Below are positions 1-9,928 of a DNA stretch of 64,000 nt, piece after piece. Below the pieces are notes generated by a model. The model saw only the letters and a program-made list of their open reading frames with translations, searched no databases and was not told the DNA's origin. Where the stretch lies: contig KN805375.1 of assembly GCA_000818945.1 (NCBI GenBank), positions 543,427-607,426 on the forward strand. Reading direction: 5' to 3'. Each line of letters begins with the position of its first letter. The stretch's first letter is position 1. A program made the position numbers and the translations under genes. Source of the stretch: Schizochytrium sp. CCTCC M209059. Lineage: Eukaryota > Sar > Bigyra > Thraustochytrida > Thraustochytriidae.

Positions 1-367
1 CCCCAAATCCATTCGCATTGGCGAATGGGAGTTCTGACACTTTTTTAAAAGTTTGGCCTCTTGACAAACTGCCTCTACTCTATGACTTATTCTGTTTCGC
101 TCTACTTCTGGACGCCTCTCGGCACCCCGCACGAGAGGCGCGTTGATATCATTATATATGTACTACACTTCGGAATCTTCGAACTTGCCATGGTAGCCTT
201 CGAGAACTTGGGGCCAAGACACTAAAATCCTACAATCTTAGACCCTCGTAGAAAACCCCCGGCCCGCCCACACGCGTGTCGCTCTTTGGACAATAATCAC
301 AAGCACGCAACCAGAATCTCACCTCGATCGTCGGCCTCACGCGTGTAATCGAACGGCGCGAGCGCGT
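1..367. other. 3' flank of the OFD1-like gene, no gene seen
   Basis: This stretch lies downstream of the minus-strand OFD1-like stop codon. It is more AT-rich than the coding DNA, with a TATATATGTA run near 154-163. No ORF or RNA gene was recognised. It probably holds the 3' UTR and polyadenylation region of the OFD1-like gene. Confidence 0.5.
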
Positions 368-3300
368 CTAGAACCCGAACCCTTCGGAAGAAGACGAGCC
401 CGTCCCAAGGCCGCTTTGACTTGGCGCCGAGATTTCGTCGCTGCCTTCTTGCAGTGACGTCATTTCCGACGCAGGCGAAAGAGGCGACACCGCCGCTGCC
501 GATCCTGCTGAGGCACTTGCGCCACTCCCAAGCACAGAAGATCTTGATGTTGTTGCTGTTGTTGTTGTTGTTGTTGCCGGCATCGTCGTTGTCGATTCCA
601 TAGCAGTGTTGGCGGTGCCCCGCGAGGCGCCTTGCTCTGCAAGCTTTTCCTTGGCCTTTTGACGGTATTGTTCAATGATGGCATCATTCTCACGTTGCTT
701 GGCACGAGCTTCCGCTTCTCGTGCTTCTCGCTCAGCATCTTCGCGAGCGCGGGCTTGCGCTGCAATTGCATCCTCCGCCTCCTTTTTTCGTGCTTCCCGC
801 CGTCTCTCATCTTCTTCTAATCGTCTTTGCGCCTCCTCGGCGCGTCGCTGCCGATCCCTCATTTGCTCTTCTTGTAACTTTCGCTGACGTTCTTGCGTCT
901 CCCGAATGGCCCGAATGGCGTCCTCTTCGCTGAGCTCTACGACTTGCGCCTGATCCTTGTGACTCGTCGCGTCTGCAATGGCCCTATTCTTTGTGTCTCC
1001 CGCCCCAGGGCTTTTCTTCTCTTCGGCATTCATCGATCGGGTAGTCACTGGACTTCTTTCCGCTGTCTCGGCATAATTGCGATCCGAAGGATTCCGCTCC
1101 ACACTGGCCTCTTGCTCCTCTTCGAGGTCGGCCATGCGAAGGGGAGCTGCTGGCCTGTCCGCAGAGGTTGCGGAAGTCGGTCGACTGGAGGGAGGCGAGA
1201 GCCTCTGGGCGGATTGAGATCCTGACAGCGGCGACCGCGGGCTCGCGCGCGTGGGAGACAGCTGTGCCTTTGATGAGCTCCCTTGCCCCGATAATGCTGC
1301 ATTTGGGCTTGCTCTTCTTCCTTGTGGCGACCTTTTCGGGGCTCCCGCAGGAGACCACGGCGCTCGAGATTGTCGACTTTGCGGGCTCCGCGCACTTCGT
1401 GACCCCGAGCTGGGTCTCGACAGGGACATCGCTGTGGGGGTGGCTACAACTGGCGCTGGGCGAGGGCGCTCGTCGGCAGTTGTATTGAACGAAGGCGAGG
1501 TCCTCGTCTTCGGCTTTGGGGTCTCCGCAGCCGGATATCCTGACTGTGAGGTGCTTACATCTCTTTCATTGCCGGAGCTTGCTTTTTCATTGTCCTCGAC
1601 TCCATCCTCGGAGCTTGTACGCAACGATGAGAAGGAGGCACGTCCTCTCTCTCCTCCTTTTAATTCTCCTCCTCCTCCTCCTCCTCGTTCTCGCGCACTT
1701 TCAGACGCTCGTGAGGTTGCAGGCTGATTTTGCAAGCCAGCAATTGATTCCTGGAGCCTGGCAAGCTGCTGCGCCAGATCACTTGTCGCAGGCGACGCTG
1801 CGGTGGCATACGGAAGAAAGGGGATCTGCATGGGTGTAAATGCATGCATGGGCGCCATTGGTGCCACTGGTGGCATGGCGGGGACCACAGGGGTTCTTGG
1901 CGCTTGGGACGGCCGCGGCAGACCCGGCGTCGGCGGATCCTCGTATGACTTGGGATTTGCAATTTCTTCATCGAGAGCTCGACGAGCCTGAGACAACAGG
2001 CGTCGCAAATCGGCATTCTCCGTCTCGAGGGTCCGAGAGCCAGCTCGTGCACCTTCAAACTTAACACGAAATGCTTCAGCTTCCTCGCGCGCTTCAAGGA
2101 GCGCGTCCTTAATATCTGCAATTTGCTGTTGCTGGTGGCCTTCCGCGTGTTCAAGAACTTCATGCAGTTCTCTTTCGAGATGGTCTTTCTCCCGCGAAAG
2201 TGCTGCATTCTCAGTCTCTAGTTTGTTGATGCGGTTGGAGGACTCTTCGCGCAGTTCGTGCAACTGGTTGCGAAGATCATCTACGAGTCGCTCTTTCTCC
2301 TTGACGAGATCTGATCCCTCCACGAGTTGCATGCGCGAGCGCAAGGACTCGAGTTCTCGCGGTAGCTCAATGCTTGCTGCATGAACACGATCGTGTCGCT
2401 CTCTCTCCGTTTGTGCTGCTTCTTTCAAAAAGGTCATTTGCTCGTCAAGCGCACGCATCTTGACGCGAGCATCATCGCGTTCTTGAGTGCGCAGCTCGAG
2501 CGCAGCCCTCGCGGTCTCTAGATCATCAAAGACGGTTGACGCAGCCTCGACCTGCGCAGCATGTGTCTCTTTGGCACGGGCAAGAGCGGCGCTTTCCTCC
2601 CGGACACGGAGTTCTTCGCGCTGCACGCGGCGTTCGCGCTCCTCGTAATCGGCCAGAACAGATTGTCGATACGTTCGCACGTCATCATCGTGGCGCCGCT
2701 TGAGGTCCAGCTCCAGGGTGTGAATTTCGAGAAGCTTTCGTTCGAGCTCGGCCTTGAGTTTATCAGTCTCAAGCTGCGACTGTTTGAGAGCTTTGCGGTC
2801 AATCCCAATTTCGCGTCTCTCTTGCGCTGTCTTCACATCTGCGGCCTCGAAGCGGTGAAGGAGTTTTTGACGCTCGTCATAGAGCGCTGCCTCCACTTGT
2901 GCCTGGCTGCGACGTAGAGAGTCCTCGAGAGCGCGCTCGCGTTCCGCAAGCTGCGCAAGTCTAGCCTGAAGCTCGTTTCGTGCACTTTCTCTTTCCCGTG
3001 TCAGCTCACGCCGCATCGCAGCCCGCTCCTGTAAGCGCATCGCAGATAGCTCAGACTCTCGAAAGCGCGCAAGCTCGCTCTGAATGTGCTCGGCGGCGCG
3101 CTGATCGCAGTCTCGCTGATAGCGAATGAGACGTTCCTCTTCAGATCGACGCGGTACTAGGGCTTCGCGTTCAAGTTGCAGCACATATTGCTCGTTGACA
3201 CGGCTCAATTTGCGATCAAGGACCGTAACCGCAGTATCGCCCTCAAAACGCTCTGTGTCAGCGGTTTGCGAACCGGAATCTTTGTACCTGGTTTCTCCTG

Positions 3301-3901
3301 CATGGGATGTGCCTCCTCCGCCTCTCCCTCCACGACCGCTCGTGGTTCGGCGTGGCAACACGGATCTCGTGCCATCCTCAAGCAGCACCCCGAGAAGTGG
3401 TGGCATGCTTCGTTTGGGCGAACCTTCATCGTCAGACGGCCGGGCCTCCTCGACGTGGCTCAGTATTCGACAAAGTTCCGCACGGGAAAGTGGTGCTCTC
3501 TCGCCGAGTCCATCCTCGGGCATGAAGACCGAGAGCGTGTAAGCGCACCCGCGGGACTCGAGATAGTCGGCGACAAGACTTTGCAACACATGGACCTCGA
3601 GATCGTCCTCGGGCTCCTCAGCGTCGTGAGCACCACCACGCGCAGTTTCTCGGCTGCGCGTGAGCAAGCTAGCATCTTCGCCCTGGAGCTTGTCGACGAC
3701 CTGGGCTCGCAGCTGTGCCTTGAGCGCCTCGACGGTCCCAGCGCGGCGCAAGCTTTCGAATAGGCTATTCTTGAGTGCCTCCGCGCTCCAGCTCTCGTCG
3801 GGGCTCGCGTTTCCAGACGTGGATGGGGCCGCTGTCGCGCGCTCTGCGCCTGCTCCGCTCGACGTCGCCCTGGCGCCGCGCACGCGCCCGCTTCGCCGCA
3901 T
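368..3901 (-). CDS. OFD1: OFD1-like LisH/coiled-coil centriolar protein
   Basis: A single 1,177-residue ORF opening at an ATG. Residues about 41-73 (EALKNSLFESLRRAGTVEAL and following) resemble the N-terminal helical segment of OFD1/FOP-family proteins. Residues about 101-135 form a LisH motif (LQSLVADYLESRGCAYTLSV). A long coiled coil follows at about 230-690, rich in E, R, Q and L heptads. Then comes a Pro/Ser-rich disordered stretch, a second Arg/Glu-rich helix at about 1010-1100, and a low-complexity Thr/Ser tail. OFD1 proteins sit at the distal end of centrioles and at centriolar satellites and are needed for cilium assembly, so the gene suggests a flagellated stage. The order of helical segment, LisH and coiled coil fits OFD1; another LisH coiled-coil protein is the alternative. 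A TATA-like box lies about 70 bp upstream of the ATG. No intron is needed. Confidence 0.72.
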   Translation of the reverse strand: MRRSGRVRGARATSSGAGAERATAAPSTSGNASPDESWSAEALKNSLFESLRRAGTVEALKAQLRAQVVDKLQGEDASLLTRSRETARGGAHDAEEPEDDLEVHVLQSLVADYLESRGCAYTLSVFMPEDGLGERAPLSRAELCRILSHVEEARPSDDEGSPKRSMPPLLGVLLEDGTRSVLPRRTTSGRGGRGGGGTSHAGETRYKDSGSQTADTERFEGDTAVTVLDRKLSRVNEQYVLQLEREALVPRRSEEERLIRYQRDCDQRAAEHIQSELARFRESELSAMRLQERAAMRRELTRERESARNELQARLAQLAERERALEDSLRRSQAQVEAALYDERQKLLHRFEAADVKTAQERREIGIDRKALKQSQLETDKLKAELERKLLEIHTLELDLKRRHDDDVRTYRQSVLADYEERERRVQREELRVREESAALARAKETHAAQVEAASTVFDDLETARAALELRTQERDDARVKMRALDEQMTFLKEAAQTERERHDRVHAASIELPRELESLRSRMQLVEGSDLVKEKERLVDDLRNQLHELREESSNRINKLETENAALSREKDHLERELHEVLEHAEGHQQQQIADIKDALLEAREEAEAFRVKFEGARAGSRTLETENADLRRLLSQARRALDEEIANPKSYEDPPTPGLPRPSQAPRTPVVPAMPPVAPMAPMHAFTPMQIPFLPYATAASPATSDLAQQLARLQESIAGLQNQPATSRASESARERGGGGGGELKGGERGRASFSSLRTSSEDGVEDNEKASSGNERDVSTSQSGYPAAETPKPKTRTSPSFNTTADERPRPAPVVATPTAMSLSRPSSGSRSARSPQSRQSRAPWSPAGAPKRSPQGRRASPNAALSGQGSSSKAQLSPTRASPRSPLSGSQSAQRLSPPSSRPTSATSADRPAAPLRMADLEEEQEASVERNPSDRNYAETAERSPVTTRSMNAEEKKSPGAGDTKNRAIADATSHKDQAQVVELSEEDAIRAIRETQERQRKLQEEQMRDRQRRAEEAQRRLEEDERRREARKKEAEDAIAAQARAREDAEREAREAEARAKQRENDAIIEQYRQKAKEKLAEQGASRGTANTAMESTTTMPATTTTTTATTSRSSVLGSGASASAGSAAAVSPLSPASEMTSLQEGSDEISAPSQSGLGTGSSSSEGFGF

Positions 3902-4397
3902 CGCGCCTGGTCCTTATCGCAAAACGGTTATTGCATTCACGAGGTCCTGCCCTGCGCTGCTTCTTGCCCTTATATAACCGGTAAAGGCGAGGTTGTGTCT
4001 TGCGCAACCCTTTTTCCGTCGTTTTCTGCGCTCGGGACGCAAAATGTGTGAACTTGTTACGAAAACCCTGCGAGCTAGACAGAATAAACATGCATGGCTA
4101 GGCTATTGAATGATTTAATTGGCATCTTGATTGTTGTTTTCATATCATCATCATCATCATCGTCGTCGTCGTCAGCACCATGAAATTAATATGGTATAAC
4201 ACAACTTGAACATGATTTGTAAGTAGAATTCATTCTTTGACACATTGCCTCGTCGGAACTTCGTCGAGAATGTTTGACACATTGGCCAGATTGAGTTAGG
4301 CTTTGTTGACTTTCTCCATCCGCATGTCTCACCCATACTCGTTCCCTTTTATCCAATTTTCCTCAGGACCAAAGCCCTGAACTTGTTCTTTTCTGTC
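3902..4397. other. Intergenic region between two minus-strand genes
   Basis: This region separates the stop of the ARM pseudokinase gene from the start of the OFD1-like gene. It must contain the kinase 3' UTR and the OFD1 promoter. It includes an (ATC/GTC)n microsatellite at about 4144-4173 and AT-rich DNA. No ORF or RNA gene is supported. Confidence 0.6.
3971..3977 (-). promoter_or_regulatory. TATA-like box of the OFD1-like gene
   Basis: The minus strand reads TTATATA in the context CCGGTTATATAAGGG. It lies about 70 bp upstream of the ATG at 3901, inside the only noncoding DNA between this gene and the next minus-strand gene. Position and sequence fit a TATA box; the transcription start is not known. 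Confidence 0.45.
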
Positions 4398-7300
4398 TTA
4401 GAACCAAGCGTTGAGCTTGCGAAGAGCCTGACGAGGGCCTTTTAACCCAGTGAATCGGGCCTTGGCGGTCTTGACATCCTCAACAGCGCCAAGACTGCGA
4501 AGTTTGGAGCGCGCAGCAGAGTTGCAGGCAAAAGCGTAAACTGCGGCGCATGCTGCCTGCTGAACACGAGGGTGCTCGGGATGAGAGCGCATGGCCTCGA
4601 GAATCTCAGTCATGATCTCCTCCTTCTTACCCAGCGTAGCCCTGTCGCGTTCGGACCCTGAGGCCAGATTCCGCAACACACCACAGCCGAGCTCAAGAAC
4701 GCGCGGTTGCTCCTGGTGCATGCTCATGACCAGGGCAACTTCGTGTGCAACGTCCTCGTCGACAGCAAGAATTTCCTGGTCGCCTGCTACAGAATAAGCC
4801 GCAAGGTTGCGTAAAGCGCCGAGCGCGTTCACCTGCACGGAAGCATTGTTCCGGTGCGCGCGAATCGCCTCGAGTAAAGCGCTCGTCGCGCCCAGGTCTC
4901 TAATAAAAGTTTCGCGATTTTCGTCGTCTAAGGCGAGGTTCTGCAACGCGCCGCACGCATTTCGCTGCAAAGAAGCACTCGAGATGTTGGCGCGCATTGC
5001 ATAAATTATGTCTCCACCTGCATGGAGATGTTGGCCAAGAATGACTTTGTTGCGATCATTTCCAGCAAGCGTGCGCAGCACACCACATGCTTGCTCTTGA
5101 ACACCCAGCGCCTTTGGGTGCGCTCGCATGGCCTCGACGACTTCGTGTCCAGCACCCACTTTTTGGCAGAGAATCTCCTTGTTTTGGGCATTTGTTGCTG
5201 CGAGGTTCCACAACGCACCGCACGCATACTCTTGCACACCAGCGTGGTCGGCGTGGGCCTTCATTGCCAGTGAAATCTGAACACCCACATTGAGCTTTTG
5301 GCAGAGAATCTCCTTGTTTCGAGAATTGCGCGAGGCCAAGTTCTGCAAGGCCCCGCATGCGTTCTCTTGCACGATAGGGTTGTCTCGGTGCATACGCATA
5401 GCCTCAGCGATGACCAAGCCTGCCTTGAGACGCTGACCAAGAATCTCCTTATTCATGTCCTCGATTGCCAGCGTGAGCACAGCATCACAACCCTTTTCCT
5501 GGATGAGCCAATTCTCTTTGTGCTCAAGCATTGCACGAAGAATCTCTTCGCATGCGTGGACATCTTGACCCAGGATTTGCGCGTTGCGCAGGTCGTCTTC
5601 GGCGAGGTTTAGCAAGGCGTCGCACCCTTCGCTTTGCAGCTCCTCATCGATGGAGAATGCACTCATGGCGCGAACGATGTCGTCGCCCACGTTTAGGTCC
5701 TGGCAGAGAATCTCCTTGTTGCGGATATTGTTTGAGGCGAGGTTTCGCACGGCACCGCATGCCAGGCGCAGTACAGCCGGATTCTTTTTGTGCTCGCGCA
5801 TCGCAGCGACGATTTCGATCCCAATGTTGAGATCTTGGCCAAGAATTGTTTGGTTGCGGTCGTTTGCGGACAAATTCTGCAGGGCTCCGCACGCGCTGCG
5901 CTGCACGGATGCCTCTGCCAGATGGATGCGCATGGCGTTACGGATTTCTTCGCCTGCACCGAGCTCCTGGCCGAGAATCTCTTGGTTGCGCTCTTCGACT
6001 GCAAGATTGGAAAGCGCACCAAGAGCCTGAACGACGACAGTCTCGGTTTCGGAGTGCCTGCGCATCGCATCCAAGACTGCGATGCCAGCCTCGAGCTTTT
6101 GATTCAGCTCGACTTGAGACTCATTCGTCCCAGCGAGGCGCTGTACAGCGACGCAAGCATTCTCTTGAACAGCGATATCGTTTGGGTGTGCGAGAAGCGC
6201 TCTGACTACTGCATGGCCCGCACCAAGAGTATGTACCAAGTGGTCCGCATTTCGTGGCGACAGATACGCGAGAACGGCCAGCGCGCTGCAGCCAGCAGCT
6301 TGCATTTCCGGGGATTCAGGATAGGCTTCAAGGAGCTCAAGGACTCGGTCTCCCATTGCGTACGAGAAGACGGCCGTTTCGCGCAAGGCAACGGCGCCCT
6401 GCACAGAAAGCGCATAGCGCAGTACCCAGAGCGCGCTGGTGAAAATGTTTTCGTCAACGTCTCCCGCAATGCTTGAGGTCTTTTCTGGCCGTTCGGCCTC
6501 TTTCTCCTCGTCGTCGTTGTCGTCCTCGTCTTCCTCGGAGCTTTCGTCGTGGGAGCTTTCATCTTGGTAATTCTCTTCGTCATCTGCTTTGCTTTCCACC
6601 ACTCCTTCCGGACCTTGGCCAGACAAATGCGCGTCGAAAATGCGCTTGAGGTCGATCACGATACCGCGCGAGCATGCCTCTAAACGTAGCTCTTCCGTCT
6701 TGCCGGCGTGCCATTCGCGCCAAAGCGCGTCATGGAGACTTTGCAGTGTGCGGACCGGGTCCGGAGGTCCCTCGGAAAGCTCTTTGAGCAAAAGTTGAAT
6801 CATGCGCACCTTGGAGACCGAGGTAACGGAGGGTCGGCTTCGAGGAATTCGCGCGTTGGTAAAGAGCGTGAGAAGACCGCGTACCATGCGTGTGGACTGA
6901 CGCGCGCTGCCGCGAAACTCGAGCTTTTCGAGAACCTCCGTTGCGCTGAGACGATCGAGCGGATTGTGTGCCCAGCAGCGCTCCATAATGTTGGTGACCC
7001 AAGCGCGCAATGCCACGCCTTCAATCAGTTCGGGCCTCTCGCCGTGCAGGACGCGCGTGGCAAGATCATCGGTGCCGGACTCTTTGTATGGTGGCTCTCG
7101 GTAATAAAGTTCCCACACAAGAATGGCAAACGAATACATGTCAGCCATGGTCGTCCATTTGGCTGGGGCCTGGAGGACCTCTGGGGCCATGTAGCTGGGC
7201 TCGCGCGATGCATTGTCTGCGCCACGTGTGACGAGTTCAAAGTTGGCGAGCTTGACGAGCCCAAGATCGTGGTTGAGCAAGACATTTGCGGGCTGAAGAT

Positions 7301-8645
7301 CGCCACACATGATACTCTTGCTATGAAGAAACGCGAGCCCACGTGCAATGCCACGCAGAATGACCTCCTTATCCGTTGCGTCGAGGCGGGTGGTTTCCTC
7401 AAGGTCGGTGTCATCTTGAGATTCGTCAGGGTTTCTCAAATCTGCCATCTTTTCGTACAAGAGGTCGTGCAGAGAAACGTCGCAGCGGTCCAAAACAAGC
7501 TGGAAATGACCACTGGCGGTAATACAAGCACCACGCAAACATACAATGTTATCGTGATGGAGGTCCTTCCACAGCTGCGACTCGCGAACAAGGGCTTCAC
7601 GATCATCGAGTTGCAGCTTGTGGGCCCGCGTGCTGCGCACTCGCTTTACAGCCACACTCTCTGCTTCCTCGTTTTGGTGGTGCGCAGCTGGCAGAAGAAC
7701 ACCTGCGAGGACCTGCGCAAAGTGACCTTGTCCAAGAATGTCCTCGGGTTCACAGAGCTGGACGCGCTCTTCGGCTAAACTTATCGCAGTGTGTTCTTGT
7801 GCACTGATAAGCGTTTGGGCCAGGAGCGCGGAGGCCTTTTGTTGTCTTTTCGTGCCGACGAGGCCCCCGATCATCTCGGTAGTGTCCACATTGGGTTCTC
7901 GCTGTATCCACTGCGAGACTTCCATGAAGGCGCTCCGGTTCGATCCGAGCCCACTCTGCTGAATGGTTTTCAGCGCCTCGACGAGGTCAGCGCGAGCCTC
8001 TGCTCGGTCAGCTTCGTCGTCGACACTTGGACGGGTCTTTCTGTCGCCTTTGATGGTATGACGTCGCAGCAGCTGATCCTCGCCGAAAAGGGCCGCGAGA
8101 CAAAGCGACGAGGCTAGTTTGAGACTCTGCTCCACCTCGAGGAGTGCTTTTGCCGCAAGTGGGGCTCGAAAGAGCTCCAGCGCTCGTGCTTCAAGGCACG
8201 ATGGCGCTGCAAAGCGCTGACGCAAGATCACTACGACGTCTCGCATTTTGGCCTCAATGATCAAAAGCGTACCCTCTGGTCCATCTGCGGAACCTTGGCC
8301 GTCGGGGTCGGGATAAAGATTTCCTGCCGTGGGGGTGTTTCTGGTGGTCACGAAGGGAAACGAAGATCCAGATGCGGCCGATCCTCTTGTGCTTGATCGT
8401 CTCCTTGCGACAAAGCTTGTTCTCCGCGGAGACGTGCCATGGAGAGCGGCATCTTGCGCTTGTTGCTCTTGTTTTTCAGCTTGCTGCCATCGCGTGAGGG
8501 TGGGTTGGATGTCCTGCTCCAAGATGCTCAACAAGTACTTTGCCCTCCGTTTGCACGTCACAGCGCCTTGCAAGGTGGTCTTGGTCTCGTCCACGAGCAG
8601 CGTCACGAGCTCAACGCCAGAGGTGGGGGTGTAGTCATTTTGCAT
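4398..8645 (-). CDS. TKL-like pseudokinase with N-terminal helical domain and ARM repeats
   Basis: A 1,415-residue ORF from an ATG. Residues about 9-55 and 125-195 are helical and resemble the four-helix N-terminal domain of MLKL/HeLo-type proteins. A kinase-like domain spans about 297-577. It has an intact Gly loop (GQGHFAQV, 305-312), the VAVK Lys334 and the APE motif at 487-489. The catalytic loop reads CGDLQPAN: Asp449 and Asn454 are kept, but HRD's Arg and the usual Lys are changed. DFG is replaced by NFE (Asn468), so the Mg-binding Asp is lost, which suggests a pseudokinase. An acidic linker at about 685-720 leads to about 14 armadillo-like repeats of about 44 residues (ACGALQNLA pattern) running to about 1395. 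Substrate and partners are unknown. The array may be a protein-binding scaffold. The 5' flank is shared with the ORC5 fusion gene and contains an assembly gap. Confidence 0.8.
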   Translation of the reverse strand: MQNDYTPTSGVELVTLLVDETKTTLQGAVTCKRRAKYLLSILEQDIQPTLTRWQQAEKQEQQAQDAALHGTSPRRTSFVARRRSSTRGSAASGSSFPFVTTRNTPTAGNLYPDPDGQGSADGPEGTLLIIEAKMRDVVVILRQRFAAPSCLEARALELFRAPLAAKALLEVEQSLKLASSLCLAALFGEDQLLRRHTIKGDRKTRPSVDDEADRAEARADLVEALKTIQQSGLGSNRSAFMEVSQWIQREPNVDTTEMIGGLVGTKRQQKASALLAQTLISAQEHTAISLAEERVQLCEPEDILGQGHFAQVLAGVLLPAAHHQNEEAESVAVKRVRSTRAHKLQLDDREALVRESQLWKDLHHDNIVCLRGACITASGHFQLVLDRCDVSLHDLLYEKMADLRNPDESQDDTDLEETTRLDATDKEVILRGIARGLAFLHSKSIMCGDLQPANVLLNHDLGLVKLANFELVTRGADNASREPSYMAPEVLQAPAKWTTMADMYSFAILVWELYYREPPYKESGTDDLATRVLHGERPELIEGVALRAWVTNIMERCWAHNPLDRLSATEVLEKLEFRGSARQSTRMVRGLLTLFTNARIPRSRPSVTSVSKVRMIQLLLKELSEGPPDPVRTLQSLHDALWREWHAGKTEELRLEACSRGIVIDLKRIFDAHLSGQGPEGVVESKADDEENYQDESSHDESSEEDEDDNDDEEKEAERPEKTSSIAGDVDENIFTSALWVLRYALSVQGAVALRETAVFSYAMGDRVLELLEAYPESPEMQAAGCSALAVLAYLSPRNADHLVHTLGAGHAVVRALLAHPNDIAVQENACVAVQRLAGTNESQVELNQKLEAGIAVLDAMRRHSETETVVVQALGALSNLAVEERNQEILGQELGAGEEIRNAMRIHLAEASVQRSACGALQNLSANDRNQTILGQDLNIGIEIVAAMREHKKNPAVLRLACGAVRNLASNNIRNKEILCQDLNVGDDIVRAMSAFSIDEELQSEGCDALLNLAEDDLRNAQILGQDVHACEEILRAMLEHKENWLIQEKGCDAVLTLAIEDMNKEILGQRLKAGLVIAEAMRMHRDNPIVQENACGALQNLASRNSRNKEILCQKLNVGVQISLAMKAHADHAGVQEYACGALWNLAATNAQNKEILCQKVGAGHEVVEAMRAHPKALGVQEQACGVLRTLAGNDRNKVILGQHLHAGGDIIYAMRANISSASLQRNACGALQNLALDDENRETFIRDLGATSALLEAIRAHRNNASVQVNALGALRNLAAYSVAGDQEILAVDEDVAHEVALVMSMHQEQPRVLELGCGVLRNLASGSERDRATLGKKEEIMTEILEAMRSHPEHPRVQQAACAAVYAFACNSAARSKLRSLGAVEDVKTAKARFTGLKGPRQALRKLNAWF

Positions 8646-8752
8646 GGTGCGATTGCTGGCCGGCTCAGCCCCGCTCCGCTCCGCTTCGTCTGCTCCGCTT
8701 CGTTTTGCGGACCCCCACGCGCGCCGTTCTGCCGCGCCCCCCTCCCCCCGCC

Positions 8753-8871
8753 NNNNNNNNNNNNNNNNNNNNNNNNNNNNNNNNNNNNNNNNNNNNNNNN
8801 NNNNNNNNNNNNNNNNNNNNNNNNNNNNNNNNNNNNNNNNNNNNNNNNNNNNNNNNNNNNNNNNNNNNNNN
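8753..8871. other. Assembly gap (run of 119 N)
   Basis: There are 119 consecutive undetermined bases in a GC-rich, C-tract context. The left edge is a run of C and the right edge begins CCCCC, so the gap probably marks a homopolymer or hard-to-sequence GC-rich tract. Confidence 0.99.
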
Positions 8872-9219
8872 CCCCCGCCTGCTCCACCGCGAGCTCGACC
8901 TCGAACAATGCGAGCTCTGGTCGCTCGCTTTCCCTTTCCTCGAGGACTCGCCCGCCAAAGCCCGCCTGCCTCGGGACGGTCACGCCTCTGCTGCTGCTGC
9001 TGCGGCAGACAGCTCCTGCTGCTGCTCCTGCTGCTGCTACTCGGCGAGCGAGGACTAATCGTGATACACCGATGACGATGCTGGCCCAGCCAGCCGACCG
9101 TGACGACGGGGAGCCCCCTCGCGCGTCGTGCGTTACAGGCCGGGACCGGGAGTCGCTCGCTCGCTCGCTCACGAAGCCCGGCTGGCCTGGCCAGGCTAGG
9201 CTAGCCTGAGGCCGCCTCT

Positions 9220-9220
<1 letters not shown>

Positions 9221-9272
<52 letters not shown>
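9221..9272. repeat. (GCAC)n microsatellite
   Basis: About 12 uninterrupted GCAC/ACGC tetranucleotide units in the divergent promoter region. Confidence 0.95.
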
Positions 9273-9279
9273 CTTTCCT

Positions 9280-9304
9280 GCAGAGCAGAGCAGAGCAGAG
9301 CAGC
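9280..9304. repeat. (AGAGC)n pentanucleotide repeat
   Basis: About five AGAGC units directly after the GCAC tract. The same pentamer returns at 9775-9819, and its complement occurs at 23241-23300. Confidence 0.9.
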
Positions 9305-9403
9305 CTCTGCAGCTCGCTATTTATGGTCGCTCTGCATGCCATCAGCTGGCTGGAGCCCGGAGAGGGCTGTGCCGCGGCGTGCCGCTCCGCGCGCCATCTC
9401 ATC

Positions 9404-9434
9404 TCGCCTCGCCTCGCCTCGCCTCGCCTCGCCT
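9404..9434. repeat. (CTCGC)n pentanucleotide repeat
   Basis: About six CTCGC units in the ORC5 fusion gene upstream region. Confidence 0.9.
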
Positions 9435-9570
9435 GCGCGCGTGCACCGCCGGCGGCACGACTCGGCACGGCAGGAGGCGACTCGAGGCGGCGCCCGCGGC
9501 GCGGGCCTCGCTCGCTTCGCAGGGGTCGCAGCCGCGTCGCGCAGCGGCGGCGGCGGCGCAGCACGTGCAG

Positions 9571-9583
9571 AAAGAAAGAAGGA

Positions 9584-9622
<39 letters not shown>
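9571..9622. repeat. (GAAA)n microsatellite
   Basis: A purine tract of about 13 GAAA units with one GGAA interruption, about 310-360 bp upstream of the proposed ORC5 fusion ATG. Confidence 0.95.
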
Positions 9623-9774
9623 TGTGCGCGGGGCGGAGGCGGAGGTGCGAGGGGGGTGTGCGCGCAGCGCGTGCCGCGGGGCGGTTTCTGGGGAAGAGAC
9701 CCGGCGCAGTGGCGATGGGCCGCTTCGCCTAACCACCGCCGTTGGCCAGGCTAACTGTAGCTTCGAACGCGAGT

Positions 9775-9819
9775 AGAGCAGAGCAGAGCAAAGCAGAGCA
9801 GAGCAAAGCAGAGCAGAGC
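9775..9819. repeat. (AGAGC/AAAGC)n repeat
   Basis: About nine pentamers alternating AGAGC with AAAGC, ending about 110 bp before the proposed start codon. It may lie in the 5' UTR. Confidence 0.9.
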
Positions 9820-9928
9820 TGGGCGACAAGACGCGCGACGCGGACCGACGCCGCGCGCGACGGGGCCGAGGCGCGCGCGGGAGCAGGAGCAGGAGCGCGT
9901 GAAGCGGCAGCAGCTGAAGAAGCGCGAG

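Larger units (their letters stand above)
8646..9928. other. Divergent intergenic region with many short tandem repeats
   Basis: This is the shared upstream region of the pseudokinase gene (-) and the ORC5 fusion gene (+). It is very GC-rich, interrupted by a run of N, and packed with simple repeats (ACGC, AGAGC, CTCGC, GAAA). Several long overlapping ORFs exist here in all frames, but they are low-complexity Arg/Ala/Ser translations with no recognisable domain. I read the region as promoter and 5' UTR, not coding. Confidence 0.65.

Noticed and set aside
9899..9928. GTG at 9899 as the start of the ORC5 fusion
   Set aside because: In a eukaryotic nuclear gene the first in-frame ATG (9929) is the more likely start; no evidence for GTG initiation.
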